Positions 52,331-60,639 of a DNA stretch of 64,000 nucleotides are shown here, piece after piece. The first letter of the stretch is position 1. Each line of letters starts with the position of its first letter. The stretch is taken from assembly GCA_964502175.1 (NCBI GenBank), contig CAZCVE010000027.1, positions 52,307 through 116,306 of the forward strand. Reading direction: 5' to 3'. The notes beneath the pieces were generated by a model. It made no database searches, was not told the origin of the DNA, and was given only the letters and a program-made list of their open reading frames with translations. The DNA is from JAFLCL01 sp964502175 (GTDB lineage Bacteria; Myxococcota_A; Polyangia; Polyangiales; Sandaracinaceae). Both the position numbers and the translations under genes were made by a program.

Positions 52331-52404
52331 GTGCCCATCGTACGGGCTCGGGACGCGCGCAGATCGAACGGAATCACCGTCCCGCGTGAGCGGTTGCGCT
52401 CTCC

Positions 52405-53154
52405 ATGCTCGGGCGCGCGATTCGGAGGGAGATAGACGACGCAGTGCGGACGCATGGACGAGAGAGCCAACCGTCCGAGCCTCGATCCGTCGTGGACGGC
52501 GATGCCCTCGAGGTCGTGGAAGCCATCGCGCCCGCGTTCTTCCAGTCCACGACGCGCGCGCGCTTCCTCGAGAGCGTCGAGCTCGCGCGGGCTCGCTTTC
52601 CTGGTCACGTCAGGCTCGACCCGGGCTCGGAGGGAGCGACGGGCTCGTACCGAGACAAGGGGACGAACTCGCGCGGCGAGCGGCTCGTGGTGGAGGGTCG
52701 GACCAACGATCCGTTCGCCTACGAGATGCTCGCTGCGTTCGGCTTCCTCCTCGCGCCTCTCGTGGCGTACGCCGCGCTCCACGACAGGCTGCCGTGGGCC
52801 GCGCTCGTCCTGCCCCTCGCGCCCGCGCTCGTCGGCCTCGTGCGCAACGCGCGAGGCATGGCGTTCCGTCTCGAGCTCGAGGGCGACACGCTCCGCCTCA
52901 CACGCCCGTGGCCGTGGAATCCGCGCGAGCTGGTCCTCGAGGGCGTGACCGCGCTCGACATCGAGCGCTCGCCGAAGGCTCCCTCGGAGGTGTTCGCGCG
53001 AACACGCCTCCTCGGGCGCACGGCGCTCCTACGGGGCATCAAGCCCCGAGGTCTCGAGGACTCGGTCGCGCTGATGATCGCGACCCACGGCCAGTGGCAG
53101 CTCGAGCTCCTGTCCCAGCGAAGTCGGGATGCGCTCGCCTCCGAGGATCCGTAG
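52405..53154 (+). CDS. Membrane protein, second of the paralogue family
   Basis: 249 residues: a soluble region (about 1-100) with GSEGATGSYRDKG, two closely packed hydrophobic helices (about 109-123 and 128-145), then a beta-rich PH-like domain (MAFRLELEGDTLRLTRPWPW, VTALDIERSP). The DNA around its start, GGTTGCG then CTCTCCATGCTCGG, is almost repeated at the start of the next gene (53232), pointing to tandem duplication. Function unknown. Confidence 0.65.
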   Translation: MLGRAIRREIDDAVRTHGRESQPSEPRSVVDGDALEVVEAIAPAFFQSTTRARFLESVELARARFPGHVRLDPGSEGATGSYRDKGTNSRGERLVVEGRTNDPFAYEMLAAFGFLLAPLVAYAALHDRLPWAALVLPLAPALVGLVRNARGMAFRLELEGDTLRLTRPWPWNPRELVLEGVTALDIERSPKAPSEVFARTRLLGRTALLRGIKPRGLEDSVALMIATHGQWQLELLSQRSRDALASEDP

Positions 53155-53231
53155 CGAGGGTCACAGCCGTCGAGCGCGACGCGCACGAGCGACTGTGGAA
53201 TCTCGCGACGAGGAGGACGGTTGCGGTCTCC

Positions 53232-53813
53232 ATGCTCGGGGGTGAGACACACGAAGGAGTCGAGGGCGCGGCTGCGGCGGAGTCGCAGGCGCGGGCGCGC
53301 GTCGTCGCGAACGTGGCGGCGCTGAACGAGGCGAGCCCCGGATCGGCCGAGCTCGACGCGCAGTCCGTGCTGCGGATCCGAACGCGAACCCAGGACCCCG
53401 ACGTACTGCTCGCCTCGAGCATCGCGTCCGCGGTCGTGCTCATCGCGTGGGTCATGCTGCCCACGCGGACCGATCCGTGGCTCGTTGCGGTCACTTGGAT
53501 CGGCTCGCTCTTCGTCATTCTCGGTCACGCAGCGATCGGCTTCCGCACGGAGATCCGGATGGACGACCGTCACCTCACCGTGACGACCTGGCGGCGCGTG
53601 GAGCATCGAGGCGTCCACCACGTTCGCGTCATCACCCCACGCGAGGGACCACCGCGTCTGCGTCTCTCGAAGGCGAGTGGTGACGGAGACATCCATCTCC
53701 GTCCGTTCGCGCGCCAAGAGCAACGACTCGCGGCCGTCATGAACACGTACCTCGTGTGGCGAGCGGGCCATGAGAAGTCGGAGGAGCCGAGTCGACGCCA
53801 TGACCTCGAGTGA
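53232..53813 (+). CDS. Membrane protein, third of the paralogue family
   Basis: 193 residues: an Ala/Glu-rich start, two hydrophobic helices (about 68-83 and 87-105), then a beta domain (GFRTEIRMDDRHLTVTTWRR, VEHRGVHHVRVITPREG) with the PH-like pattern of its neighbours. The ATG sits in the same local context (GTCTCCATGCTCGG) as that of 52405. Its 3' end overlaps the next gene by 14 bases. Function unknown. Confidence 0.65.
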   Translation: MLGGETHEGVEGAAAAESQARARVVANVAALNEASPGSAELDAQSVLRIRTRTQDPDVLLASSIASAVVLIAWVMLPTRTDPWLVAVTWIGSLFVILGHAAIGFRTEIRMDDRHLTVTTWRRVEHRGVHHVRVITPREGPPRLRLSKASGDGDIHLRPFARQEQRLAAVMNTYLVWRAGHEKSEEPSRRHDLE

Positions 53814-54474
53814 ACACTCGCGAGCGCGAGACGCCTTCAGCGAGCTCGACGCGATCCTCGCTCGCCCCGCCCGTTCGAGGCGCTGGGTCGCGCAACCGAG
53901 CGTGGAGGCGCGGGCACGCCTCGAGTCTGCGCTCGCGTTCGTCGCGTCGCAGCCCGAAGGCGATCGGCCCGAGGTCGTCATCACCAGGCAGTCGTCACCG
54001 CCTCGAGTGATGGGCTACCGAGACCAACAGAGTTCCTCGACGGGGAGTGGGTCGCTGCGGGTTCGTTTCCGCGCGCGCCCTGGGCCGAAGCCCCTCGCGC
54101 AGCTCGGCGTTGCCGTTTTCCTTCTCGCGGCCGTCGGCGTCGCGCCGGTGCTGGGCCTGTGGTCGCTCGTGCCCGCGGCGGTCCTACTCTGCGCGGCCGT
54201 CGCGTACGCGGACGTTCGGTCGTGGCACGAGCTGACGATCCGAGACAGCGAGGTCGTCCTCCGTACGAGATGGCATGACGACCGCGTGCTGAGCACGTGG
54301 CTTGCGTGGCGCAACATCCCGTACCCGCGAGGCGGTGGACACGACGTGGGCCTGTTCGACACCCACAAGGGCGGCGACGCGCTGTTGCTCGTGTCTCCGC
54401 GCGAACAAGGGATCTCCGTGCTGCCGGAGCTCTCTGCCGCCTACATCGAGTCGCAGCGGACGAGTCGTCAGTAG
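53800..54474 (+). CDS. Membrane protein, fourth of the paralogue family
   Basis: About 224 residues: a helical start (SRARDAFSELDAILARP), a Ser-rich linker, two hydrophobic helices (LAQLGVAVFLLAAVGVAPVLG and LVPAAVLLCAAVAYADV), then the beta domain (WHELTIRDSEVVLRTRWHDD). ATG 53800 is preferred over 53770 because a GGAGGAG lies 15-22 bases upstream and the overlap with the previous gene is smaller. It converges on the DUF1517-like gene with a 7-base overlap. Confidence 0.62.
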   Translation: MTSSEHSRARDAFSELDAILARPARSRRWVAQPSVEARARLESALAFVASQPEGDRPEVVITRQSSPPRVMGYRDQQSSSTGSGSLRVRFRARPGPKPLAQLGVAVFLLAAVGVAPVLGLWSLVPAAVLLCAAVAYADVRSWHELTIRDSEVVLRTRWHDDRVLSTWLAWRNIPYPRGGGHDVGLFDTHKGGDALLLVSPREQGISVLPELSAAYIESQRTSRQ

Positions 54475-55283
54475 CGGATGACGTCTTCGGGGGCCATCGA
54501 GGGGGTCTCTGCGTGCACGAGCGTGCGGTCGAGCTCGGTGAGCTCGCCCGACGAGAGGGGCTCGCTCGAGGACCAGAGATCGACCTGACGGATGTCGGTG
54601 CGCATCGACGACAGGTGCGCGAGCGTGCGCGCGACCGCGTCTGCGCCGGAAGGGGTGGCGTCCGGGATCTCTTCGCTCGTCTGCACGTGCAAGCACACGA
54701 CGAGCAGGCCGCTCGAGCGGTACGCGTCTTCGAGACTGGGGCGTCCCTTCGACGCGAAGCGCTTGCGCACGTCGGCGGCCCAGGCGTCGAAGAGCTTGTC
54801 GGCCTTGGGCTCCGGCAGCGGCTTGGTCGCGTCGAGCGCCGCGAGGCGCCACTGGTCGCGAGCATCGAGCAGGACCTTCGCGATGCTCGACAGGCGTGTC
54901 GGGACGGGCTCGGCGACCGCGCGCTCGAGCGCCGCGAGGAGGCGCGGTGCCGCGCTCGCGTCCAGAGCGAGTCGCAAGCCGGTCACGTCCCACGTGCGGT
55001 CGGGCGAGCTCGACGGCACAGGCGCCTTCGGCTCGAACGCGCGGATCACGATCGCCACGGAGCCCGCCAGCACGACGAAGCCGAGGAAGAACCACGTGAG
55101 CCGACTCGCATGCACCTCGAGCCACGAGACCGTCGCCATCGCGCCAGCAGCGAGCAGCAAGACGATCACGCCTGCGATCGATCCAGCACCGCCGCGTCGC
55201 CCGTAGCCGCCGCCCCACCGGCCGTGATGGCGACCGCCCAATCCCCTGAGACCCCAACCCCCGAGACTCTTGTGTCGCCCCAT
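54468..55283 (-). CDS. DUF1517-like membrane protein
   Basis: 271 residues: a Gly/Arg/His-rich N-terminus (GLGGRHHGRWGGGYGRRGG), two membrane helices (about 37-53 and 64-81), then a DUF1517-like domain (LRLALDASAAPRLLAALERAV, VVCLHVQTSEEI, QVDLWSSSEPLSSGELTELDRTL). The Gly-rich preamble before helices is also usual in DUF1517 proteins. It starts 7 bases after the end of the inositol-phosphatase-family gene, so it is in that transcript. Confidence 0.68.
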   Translation of the reverse strand: MGRHKSLGGWGLRGLGGRHHGRWGGGYGRRGGAGSIAGVIVLLLAAGAMATVSWLEVHASRLTWFFLGFVVLAGSVAIVIRAFEPKAPVPSSSPDRTWDVTGLRLALDASAAPRLLAALERAVAEPVPTRLSSIAKVLLDARDQWRLAALDATKPLPEPKADKLFDAWAADVRKRFASKGRPSLEDAYRSSGLLVVCLHVQTSEEIPDATPSGADAVARTLAHLSSMRTDIRQVDLWSSSEPLSSGELTELDRTLVHAETPSMAPEDVIRY

Positions 55284-55290
55284 CGTCCGG

Positions 55291-56151
55291 TCAGTCGGTG
55301 ACGAGGCCGGCTTCCTTGGCGATCTCGAGCACCGTCGGCGCGACGGCCTCGAAGCCCCGTCGGTTGCACGCGAGGATGCCGCGCTTGTTCTTCAGCTCGG
55401 TGCCCGAGTACTCGAGCGAGCGGCCCGCGAGGTCGACGAACGTGCCGCCCGAGGCGCGAAGGATCGCGTCCGGCGCGCACGCGTCCCACGCGCTCGTCTT
55501 GTCCGAGAGGTGCACGTAGAGGTCGGCCTTGCGCTCCGCGAGGAGGCCCACCTTGAGGCCCACCGAGCCGCTCGGGAACTCCTGCGTGATGCCGAGCTTC
55601 TCGACGAGCTTGCCTGTGGTCTCCGAGCGGTGCGAGCGGCTCACGACGAGCCGCATGTCCTTGGGCTCCTTCACGTCGGAGACCTTGAGGACCCAGGTCT
55701 TGTCGCCCTGCTCGTAGAACGCGCCGTCGCCGACGACGCCGCGGTAGAGCTTGCCTTCGGTCGGCTGGTAGACGACGCCGAGGCGCGCTTCGCCGTCGAT
55801 CGCGAGGCCGATCATCACGGAGAACTCACCGTTCTTCGCGATGAACTCCTTGGTGCCGTCGAGCGGGTCGATGTACCAGCAGCGGTTCGACGTCGCGCGG
55901 CTGTTCGCGCTCGCGGTCTCTTCGGCGATGATGCTGTCGGCCGGGAACATCTCGCGGATGCGGCCCACGAGGAACGAGTTCACGCGCGTGTCCGCCTCGG
56001 TCACCGGATCCTCGGCGCCCTTCATGCGGACGGCGAAGTCCGTCCCGTAGACGTCGAGGAGGATCGCTCCCGCTTCGCGCGCCAGCTTCACGGCCTCGAC
56101 GAGCTCTCGATCCAGCATCGACCCGGACGGTAGCGCGATCTCGGGGCTCAT
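55291..56151 (-). CDS. Inositol monophosphatase / CysQ-family phosphatase
   Basis: 286 residues, cytosolic Mg-dependent Li-sensitive phosphatase fold: EDPVTEADTRVNSFL, SIIAEETA, WYIDPLDGTKEFIAKNGEF and SAWDACAPDAILRASGG supply the metal ligands. The TKEF form of the DGT motif is typical of 3'(2'),5'-bisphosphate nucleotidases (CysQ/BPNT1) rather than inositol phosphatases, so PAP is the more likely substrate. ATG 56151 is annotated; an in-frame ATG at 56118 is possible. It follows gcvPB by 67 bases. Confidence 0.85.
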   Translation of the reverse strand: MSPEIALPSGSMLDRELVEAVKLAREAGAILLDVYGTDFAVRMKGAEDPVTEADTRVNSFLVGRIREMFPADSIIAEETASANSRATSNRCWYIDPLDGTKEFIAKNGEFSVMIGLAIDGEARLGVVYQPTEGKLYRGVVGDGAFYEQGDKTWVLKVSDVKEPKDMRLVVSRSHRSETTGKLVEKLGITQEFPSGSVGLKVGLLAERKADLYVHLSDKTSAWDACAPDAILRASGGTFVDLAGRSLEYSGTELKNKRGILACNRRGFEAVAPTVLEIAKEAGLVTD

Positions 56152-56199
56152 GGCGAAAGATCGCCGAGACCGCGCGATCGACCCGCGAGGCCCCTCACG

Positions 56200-56222
56200 C
56201 GGTCACCCGGTCACCCGGTCAC
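56200..56222. repeat. Three 8-bp tandem repeats at the gcvPB stop codon
   Basis: CGGTCACC occurs three times in a row (the third differs in its last base). On the minus strand the repeat puts TGA at 56219-56221, 56211-56213 and 56203-56205, again in three different frames; the first is the gcvPB stop. Confidence 0.8.
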
Positions 56223-57703
56223 GCCGTGGGGCGGTGGTAGCGGAGGATCGGCTTGCGGGCCGCGCGCGTCTCGTCGAGGCGGCGCAGGCGCGTGTGGTGC
56301 GGGGCGGCCTTCACCTGATCGGGCGCCTCGAGCGCCTCCTTCGAGATCGCCTCGAGCGCGTCGACGAACGCGTCGAGCGTCTCCTTCGTTTCCGTCTCGG
56401 TCGGCTCGATCAGCATCGCGTTCTTCACCACGAGCGGGAAGTACACGGTGGGCGCGTGGAAGCCGTGATCGAGCAGGCGCTTGGCCACGTCCATCGTGAC
56501 GACGCCCGTGTCCTTGAGGTGGCGATCGTTGATGATCACCTCGTGCATGCAGACGTGGTCGTAGGCCACGTTCCACGTCTGCCCGAGGCGCGCGCGGAGG
56601 TAGTTCGCGTTGAGCACGGCCATGTCGGTCGCGCCCTTGAGGCCGTCGGGGCCCATCTCGCGGATGTACGTGTACGCGCGGACCATCATCCCGAAGTTGC
56701 CGAAGAAGCTGCGCAGGCGTCCGACGGTGTGCTTGCGGTCGTAGTCCAGGTAGTAGGCGCCCTGCGCGTTCTTCTCGACGGTCGGCGCCGGCATGAACGG
56801 CTCGAGCGACTTCTTCAGCGCGACGGGCCCGCAGCCAGGGCCTCCACCGCCGTGCGGCGTGGTGAAGGTCTTGTGCAGGTTGAATTGCATGATGTCGATG
56901 CCGAGGTCGCCCGGACGCGTGCGGCCCATGAGCGCGTTGAGGTTCGCGCCATCGCCGTACACGAGCGCGCCCTTGTCGTGGAGCATCTTCGCGATCGTCG
57001 GGAGCTCACGCTCGAACAGGCCCACGGTGTTCGGGTTCGTGATCATCACGGCCGCGACGTCGTCGTTGAGCAGCGGCGCGACCTTGGACGGATCGATCAC
57101 GCCGTCGTCGCCGGCCTCGAAGGGCACGATCGAGAGGCCGTTGAACGAGCAGCTCGCGGCGTTGGTGCCGTGCGCCGTGACGGGCACGAGGACCTTCTTC
57201 GGCGAGCGTCCCTGCGCCTCGTGGTAGGCGCGGATCATCATCAGGCCCGCGAGCTCACCGTGCGCGCCAGCGGCGGGCTGGAGCGTCACGCGATCCATGC
57301 CGACGATCTCGGCGAGCATGCGCTCGAGCCGGTACATCACCTCGAGCGCGCCCTGCATCATGTGCTCGGGGGAGAGCGGATGAAGCCGCGCGAAGCCGGG
57401 CAGGCGCGCGGCCCACTCGTTGATCTTCGGGTTGTACTTCATCGTGCACGAGCCCAGCGGATAGAAGGCCGTGTCGATCGACATGTTCTGCTGCGAGAGG
57501 CGCACGTAGTGACGGAACGCCTCGGGCTCCGACACCTCGGGCAGCGCAGCGGCCTCGGTGCGCGCGGCGCTGCCGAAGAGCGCCGACGGATCGACGTCCG
57601 GCACGTCGAGCGCGGCGTGCGAAGAGCCGTGTCGCCCAGGGGCTCCACGCTCGAAGATCAGCGGCTCGACGAACGACAGACCCGACGTGGCTTGGCTCGG
57701 CAT
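56219..57703 (-). CDS. gcvPB: Glycine dehydrogenase (decarboxylating) subunit 2
   Basis: 494 residues, the PLP-binding C-terminal half of the split P-protein of the glycine cleavage system. Conserved: FYPLGSCTMKYNPKINE, LQPAAGAHGELAGL, HGTNAAS, YGDGANLNALMGRTRPGDLG, PLP-lysine QFNLHKTFTTPHGGGGPG, and VYFPLVVKNAMLIEPTETE. It needs subunit 1 (gcvPA), GcvH and GcvT, none of which is in the window. GGAG precedes the ATG. It ends inside a tandem repeat that gives stops in all frames. Confidence 0.93.
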   Translation of the reverse strand: MPSQATSGLSFVEPLIFERGAPGRHGSSHAALDVPDVDPSALFGSAARTEAAALPEVSEPEAFRHYVRLSQQNMSIDTAFYPLGSCTMKYNPKINEWAARLPGFARLHPLSPEHMMQGALEVMYRLERMLAEIVGMDRVTLQPAAGAHGELAGLMMIRAYHEAQGRSPKKVLVPVTAHGTNAASCSFNGLSIVPFEAGDDGVIDPSKVAPLLNDDVAAVMITNPNTVGLFERELPTIAKMLHDKGALVYGDGANLNALMGRTRPGDLGIDIMQFNLHKTFTTPHGGGGPGCGPVALKKSLEPFMPAPTVEKNAQGAYYLDYDRKHTVGRLRSFFGNFGMMVRAYTYIREMGPDGLKGATDMAVLNANYLRARLGQTWNVAYDHVCMHEVIINDRHLKDTGVVTMDVAKRLLDHGFHAPTVYFPLVVKNAMLIEPTETETKETLDAFVDALEAISKEALEAPDQVKAAPHHTRLRRLDETRAARKPILRYHRPTA

Positions 57704-57789
57704 GGTGCACTCCTCCGAAAAGCGCCGCGAGACTAGGAGCGCGATCGCGACGTTGCAATCCCAGAAGCCTCTCGCGTCCCCTCCCCCGA

Positions 57790-57811
57790 CCCCTCCCGCT
57801 TGCGGGAGGGG
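57790..57811. repeat. 10-bp perfect hairpin, CCCCTCCCGC / GCGGGAGGGG
   Basis: A perfect inverted repeat with a TT loop, in the 203-base gap between gcvPB and the upstream surface-protein gene. The preceding CCCTCCCCCGAC and the stem itself resemble the C-rich parts of the twin-hairpin elements, so it may be a distant or decayed member. Confidence 0.6.
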
Positions 57812-57847
57812 AGTGTGCTCGGTGAGGTCGCGATCGGCGGACCGCCG

Positions 57848-57879
57848 AAAACGAAGAGGGCCCCGTCTCCGGAGCCCTC
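57848..57879 (-). terminator. Intrinsic terminator after the surface protein gene
   Basis: On the minus strand a 9-bp stem GAGGGCTCC/GGGGCCCTC (one T-G pair), loop GGAGAC, is followed by TTCGTTTT, 27 bases after the stop of the gene at 57907. Confidence 0.78.
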
Positions 57880-57906
57880 TCGTCGATCACGCGACCATGT
57901 TCGATC

Positions 57907-58635
57907 TCACCAGCCAGCGCCGCCCTGCTCGGGATCGCCGCCGCCCTGCTGCTGCTGCTGCGGGGGAGGCTGGTAGCCGGTCTGCTGCTGCTGCTGCGCG
58001 GCTGCGGCTCCACCGCCACCGCCAGGACCGAACGGACCATCGGCAGGATCGAGGTAGAAGGTGAACCCGAAGGATCCCCAGGCAGCCGCGGTGCCAACGC
58101 CCATCGCAAACGGCTGGCCCGTGTCGGGAAGGATGCCGACCGAGATACCGACCTGACCGTTCACTGCGAAGTGACGATCGAGCCAGTGTTCGATCCGGAG
58201 CGGAATGTCGAGGCCGATCCCCGCTTGGTTGTCGTCGGCTTCAGGCACGCCCGTGGCGTTGAAGATCGCCGCGATCGTGAATCGGCCGCCCAGCATGAAC
58301 ACGGTTCGGTCACCACGCGCGAGCACACCGAACACCCCGAAGCCGACACCGAGGCGCGTGATGAGATCTCCTCCGTCCGGCAGCGCGAAGCCTGCCGAGA
58401 GGATGAAGTTCAGCATGACGCTGGGACTCACCCAGTAGTTGCCGTTGATGCCGCCGACGCCGAGTCCGCCTACCGCCGTTGTGCCGGCGAGGTTGGCGCT
58501 CGAGAGCGAAACATCGAACCCGACGCCGAAGCCTGCGGGCTCGATATCTTGCTGTGCGGACGCCGTGCGCGGAGAGAGTACGAGCGCCGCGGCGAGAACG
58601 AGCGCGGCACAGAGGCCTACCTTTTTGATCTTCAC
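57907..58635 (-). CDS. Exported, probably outer-membrane beta-barrel protein with Gln/Pro/Gly tail
   Basis: 242 residues. A signal peptide (CAALVLAAALVLSPRTASAQ) ends at about 29. The mature protein has alternating hydrophobic strands with Gly turns (GFGVGFDVSLSSANLAG, PSVMLNFILSAGFALP, FGVFGVLARGDRTVFMLGG, SFGFTFYL), as in small beta-barrels. The last roughly 40 residues are Gly/Ala/Gln/Pro-rich (runs of Q). The GTG at 58635 is chosen because GGAGG lies 7 bases upstream and the signal peptide begins there. Confidence 0.7.
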   Translation of the reverse strand: MKIKKVGLCAALVLAAALVLSPRTASAQQDIEPAGFGVGFDVSLSSANLAGTTAVGGLGVGGINGNYWVSPSVMLNFILSAGFALPDGGDLITRLGVGFGVFGVLARGDRTVFMLGGRFTIAAIFNATGVPEADDNQAGIGLDIPLRIEHWLDRHFAVNGQVGISVGILPDTGQPFAMGVGTAAAWGSFGFTFYLDPADGPFGPGGGGGAAAAQQQQQTGYQPPPQQQQQGGGDPEQGGAGW

Positions 58636-58779
58636 GAGATGTCCTCCATACGAGCGCCCGCACGGACGATCCGAGGGGCTCGACGCGAATGGTCGAAGGC
58701 CCACGCAGGCGCTGTCCAAGAAACGACAGCTCGCTGATACGGCGTTCAGAGCCGGCAATTCCCCCCACGCGCGCTCGCG

Positions 58780-58797
58780 CGTGAGCGATCGCTCACG
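58780..58797. repeat. 18-bp perfect palindrome at a stop codon
   Basis: CGTGAGCGATCGCTCACG contains the TGA stop of the gene at 58793 on the minus strand. It has no T-run, so it is not an intrinsic terminator of the usual kind. Confidence 0.6.
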
Positions 58798-60619
58798 GGA
58801 CCACGACGAACGCGGTCCCGTCCCACGCGACGCGTGCGCCGCTCGCGAGCCCGAGCTCGGCGAGTCCGTCGCCGTCGCGATCGGAGAGATCGAGCGCGGT
58901 CGGATCCGCGAAGCTGCCGACGCCCACGTCGCCCGAGGCTGGCGTCGTCAGGATCCGCGGTCGCCCCGCGATCGGCAGCTCACCGCGCGCGCTCCACAGG
59001 CCCTCGACGAGCGCCCACACGTGCATCGCGCTCTCGGGCACGTCGCCCACGTCGAAGCGCGCGCCGCTCGGCATCGACTCGACCACGAACACGAGCTCGC
59101 GCGACGGCAGCAAGCGATCGGTCGCGCCCCACACGTACGTGCCCACGCTGCCGGTCAGGCTCGCGCCGTCGCGCACGCGGCGCACCTGCATGCCCCACGT
59201 GCCGGGCTGACTGACGATGCGCGAGATGCACGCGTTCCACGCCGCGGTCTTCTCGGGCGTCCACGTCGGCGGCAGGTAGAGCGCGTACTGCTCGTCGAGG
59301 CACGTGTCGACGGTGCCGCTCGCGACGAAGTAGTCGAACATCACGGCCTCTTCGCCGGACACGACGACGCGCGAGTCCGCGAAGCGGTGGATGCAGCCGT
59401 TCGTGAAGTCACCGAGCCGCGCGAGATCGGCGCTCGGATCGCTCGCGTACGCAGGGCTGTACGTGCGGAAGATGCTCGACGCGAAGCCGAAGTAGTCCGA
59501 CCACGCCAGGTGTCGCGTGCTGGGCATGGCGCGCGTCTGCTCGAGCACCGCGACGAAGCGCGAGACGTTGCAGTTGTAGTCGGCGAACGATCCGACCGGC
59601 GCGCCGCCCACGATCAGCGTGCGATCGAGGCCATCGCTGCTCCGCGCGAACGAGAGCGTCCCGTAGTTGCGGCCCGAGTGGAACCAGCGCGGCGAGCTCG
59701 GCTCGTCGGCGAGCGCGACGTCGTACTCGGTGTCTGACAGCAGCGCGCCGGTCGCACCGGAGTAGGAGCGGAGACGCGTGTGATAGACGAGCGTCAGATC
59801 TCCGGTGCCGTCGCCGTCGAGGTCGCTCGTGAGGCCGCCCACCTCGCGGAACCAGTTGCCCTCCGCGCGCGTGTCGATCTCCACGAAGCCCGCGCCGCAG
59901 CGCGAGCTGGTCGCGCCGACGCGGAACATGCACGCGTAGCCCCAGAGCGCGGCGGGCGCGTCCCCGTAGCCGGGCGCGAGGAACGGTGCGCGTCGCGAGG
60001 GCTCCTCGAGCGCGCCGACGAACGTCGCGAGGCCGTACGACTCGAAGCGCGCGAGGTCGGCTGGTGAGCTCGCGCTCGCGATCACCACGCGCGAGTCGAC
60101 GTCGATCACGCTGAGCGCCGCGCTGGCGTGCGCGCCCCGATCGATCGCGAACGCGACGGCCACTTCGGAGCGCGCGCCGCCCGCGTGATCGCCGAGGTCT
60201 TGCAGCGTCGGGCCGCTGAACGTGACGCCGCTCGGCGTCGCGCGCGCGCTCGCGCCGAGCGCGATCTCGAACGACTCCGCCGACGTCTCGACGTGCAGCG
60301 CGGCGCCGTCTGCGCGGTCGACGAGCGCGAGGTCGGTGTCGTTCGTTCCGTCGCGATCGAGATCGAACGCGAACGCCCGGGGCGTCGTGCCGTCGCCTTC
60401 GATCGCCCCGCCCGTGTTCGCGTCGTCGATCCCGGGCGCGTCGATCGTGCTCGTGCTCGCGTCGGGGAACGTGATCGGCGCGTCGATCGATCCCGCGTCA
60501 CGTCGCGCCGCGTCGTCGGCCACACGCTCGGGCTCGCACGCGACGAGCGCGAACAGATTGCAAGAAACCACGAAGCCCGCGCTTCGTGCCTTGGGTCTCT
60601 GAGGCACGGGCGCGGGCAT
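58793..60619 (-). CDS. Lipoprotein with FG-GAP-like Asp-rich repeats
   Basis: 608 residues. A signal peptide ends LFALVAC (Cys near 28), then an Asp/Ala/Thr linker. Calcium-binding-like words recur: FDLDRDGTNDTD, SDLDGDGTGDLTLVY and SDRDGDGLAELGLA, typical of FG-GAP/VCBS blades, at both the start and the very end, implying a propeller-like extracellular domain. The middle contains several Cys (YACMFRVGATSSRC, DYNCN, DTCLDEQ, NACI) that may pair. Function unknown; possibly surface binding. It starts 20 bases after the penicillin-acylase-family gene, probably as an operon. Confidence 0.72.
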   Translation of the reverse strand: MPAPVPQRPKARSAGFVVSCNLFALVACEPERVADDAARRDAGSIDAPITFPDASTSTIDAPGIDDANTGGAIEGDGTTPRAFAFDLDRDGTNDTDLALVDRADGAALHVETSAESFEIALGASARATPSGVTFSGPTLQDLGDHAGGARSEVAVAFAIDRGAHASAALSVIDVDSRVVIASASSPADLARFESYGLATFVGALEEPSRRAPFLAPGYGDAPAALWGYACMFRVGATSSRCGAGFVEIDTRAEGNWFREVGGLTSDLDGDGTGDLTLVYHTRLRSYSGATGALLSDTEYDVALADEPSSPRWFHSGRNYGTLSFARSSDGLDRTLIVGGAPVGSFADYNCNVSRFVAVLEQTRAMPSTRHLAWSDYFGFASSIFRTYSPAYASDPSADLARLGDFTNGCIHRFADSRVVVSGEEAVMFDYFVASGTVDTCLDEQYALYLPPTWTPEKTAAWNACISRIVSQPGTWGMQVRRVRDGASLTGSVGTYVWGATDRLLPSRELVFVVESMPSGARFDVGDVPESAMHVWALVEGLWSARGELPIAGRPRILTTPASGDVGVGSFADPTALDLSDRDGDGLAELGLASGARVAWDGTAFVVVP

Positions 60620-60639
60620 CGTCTCCGATCCGTTGAGGA

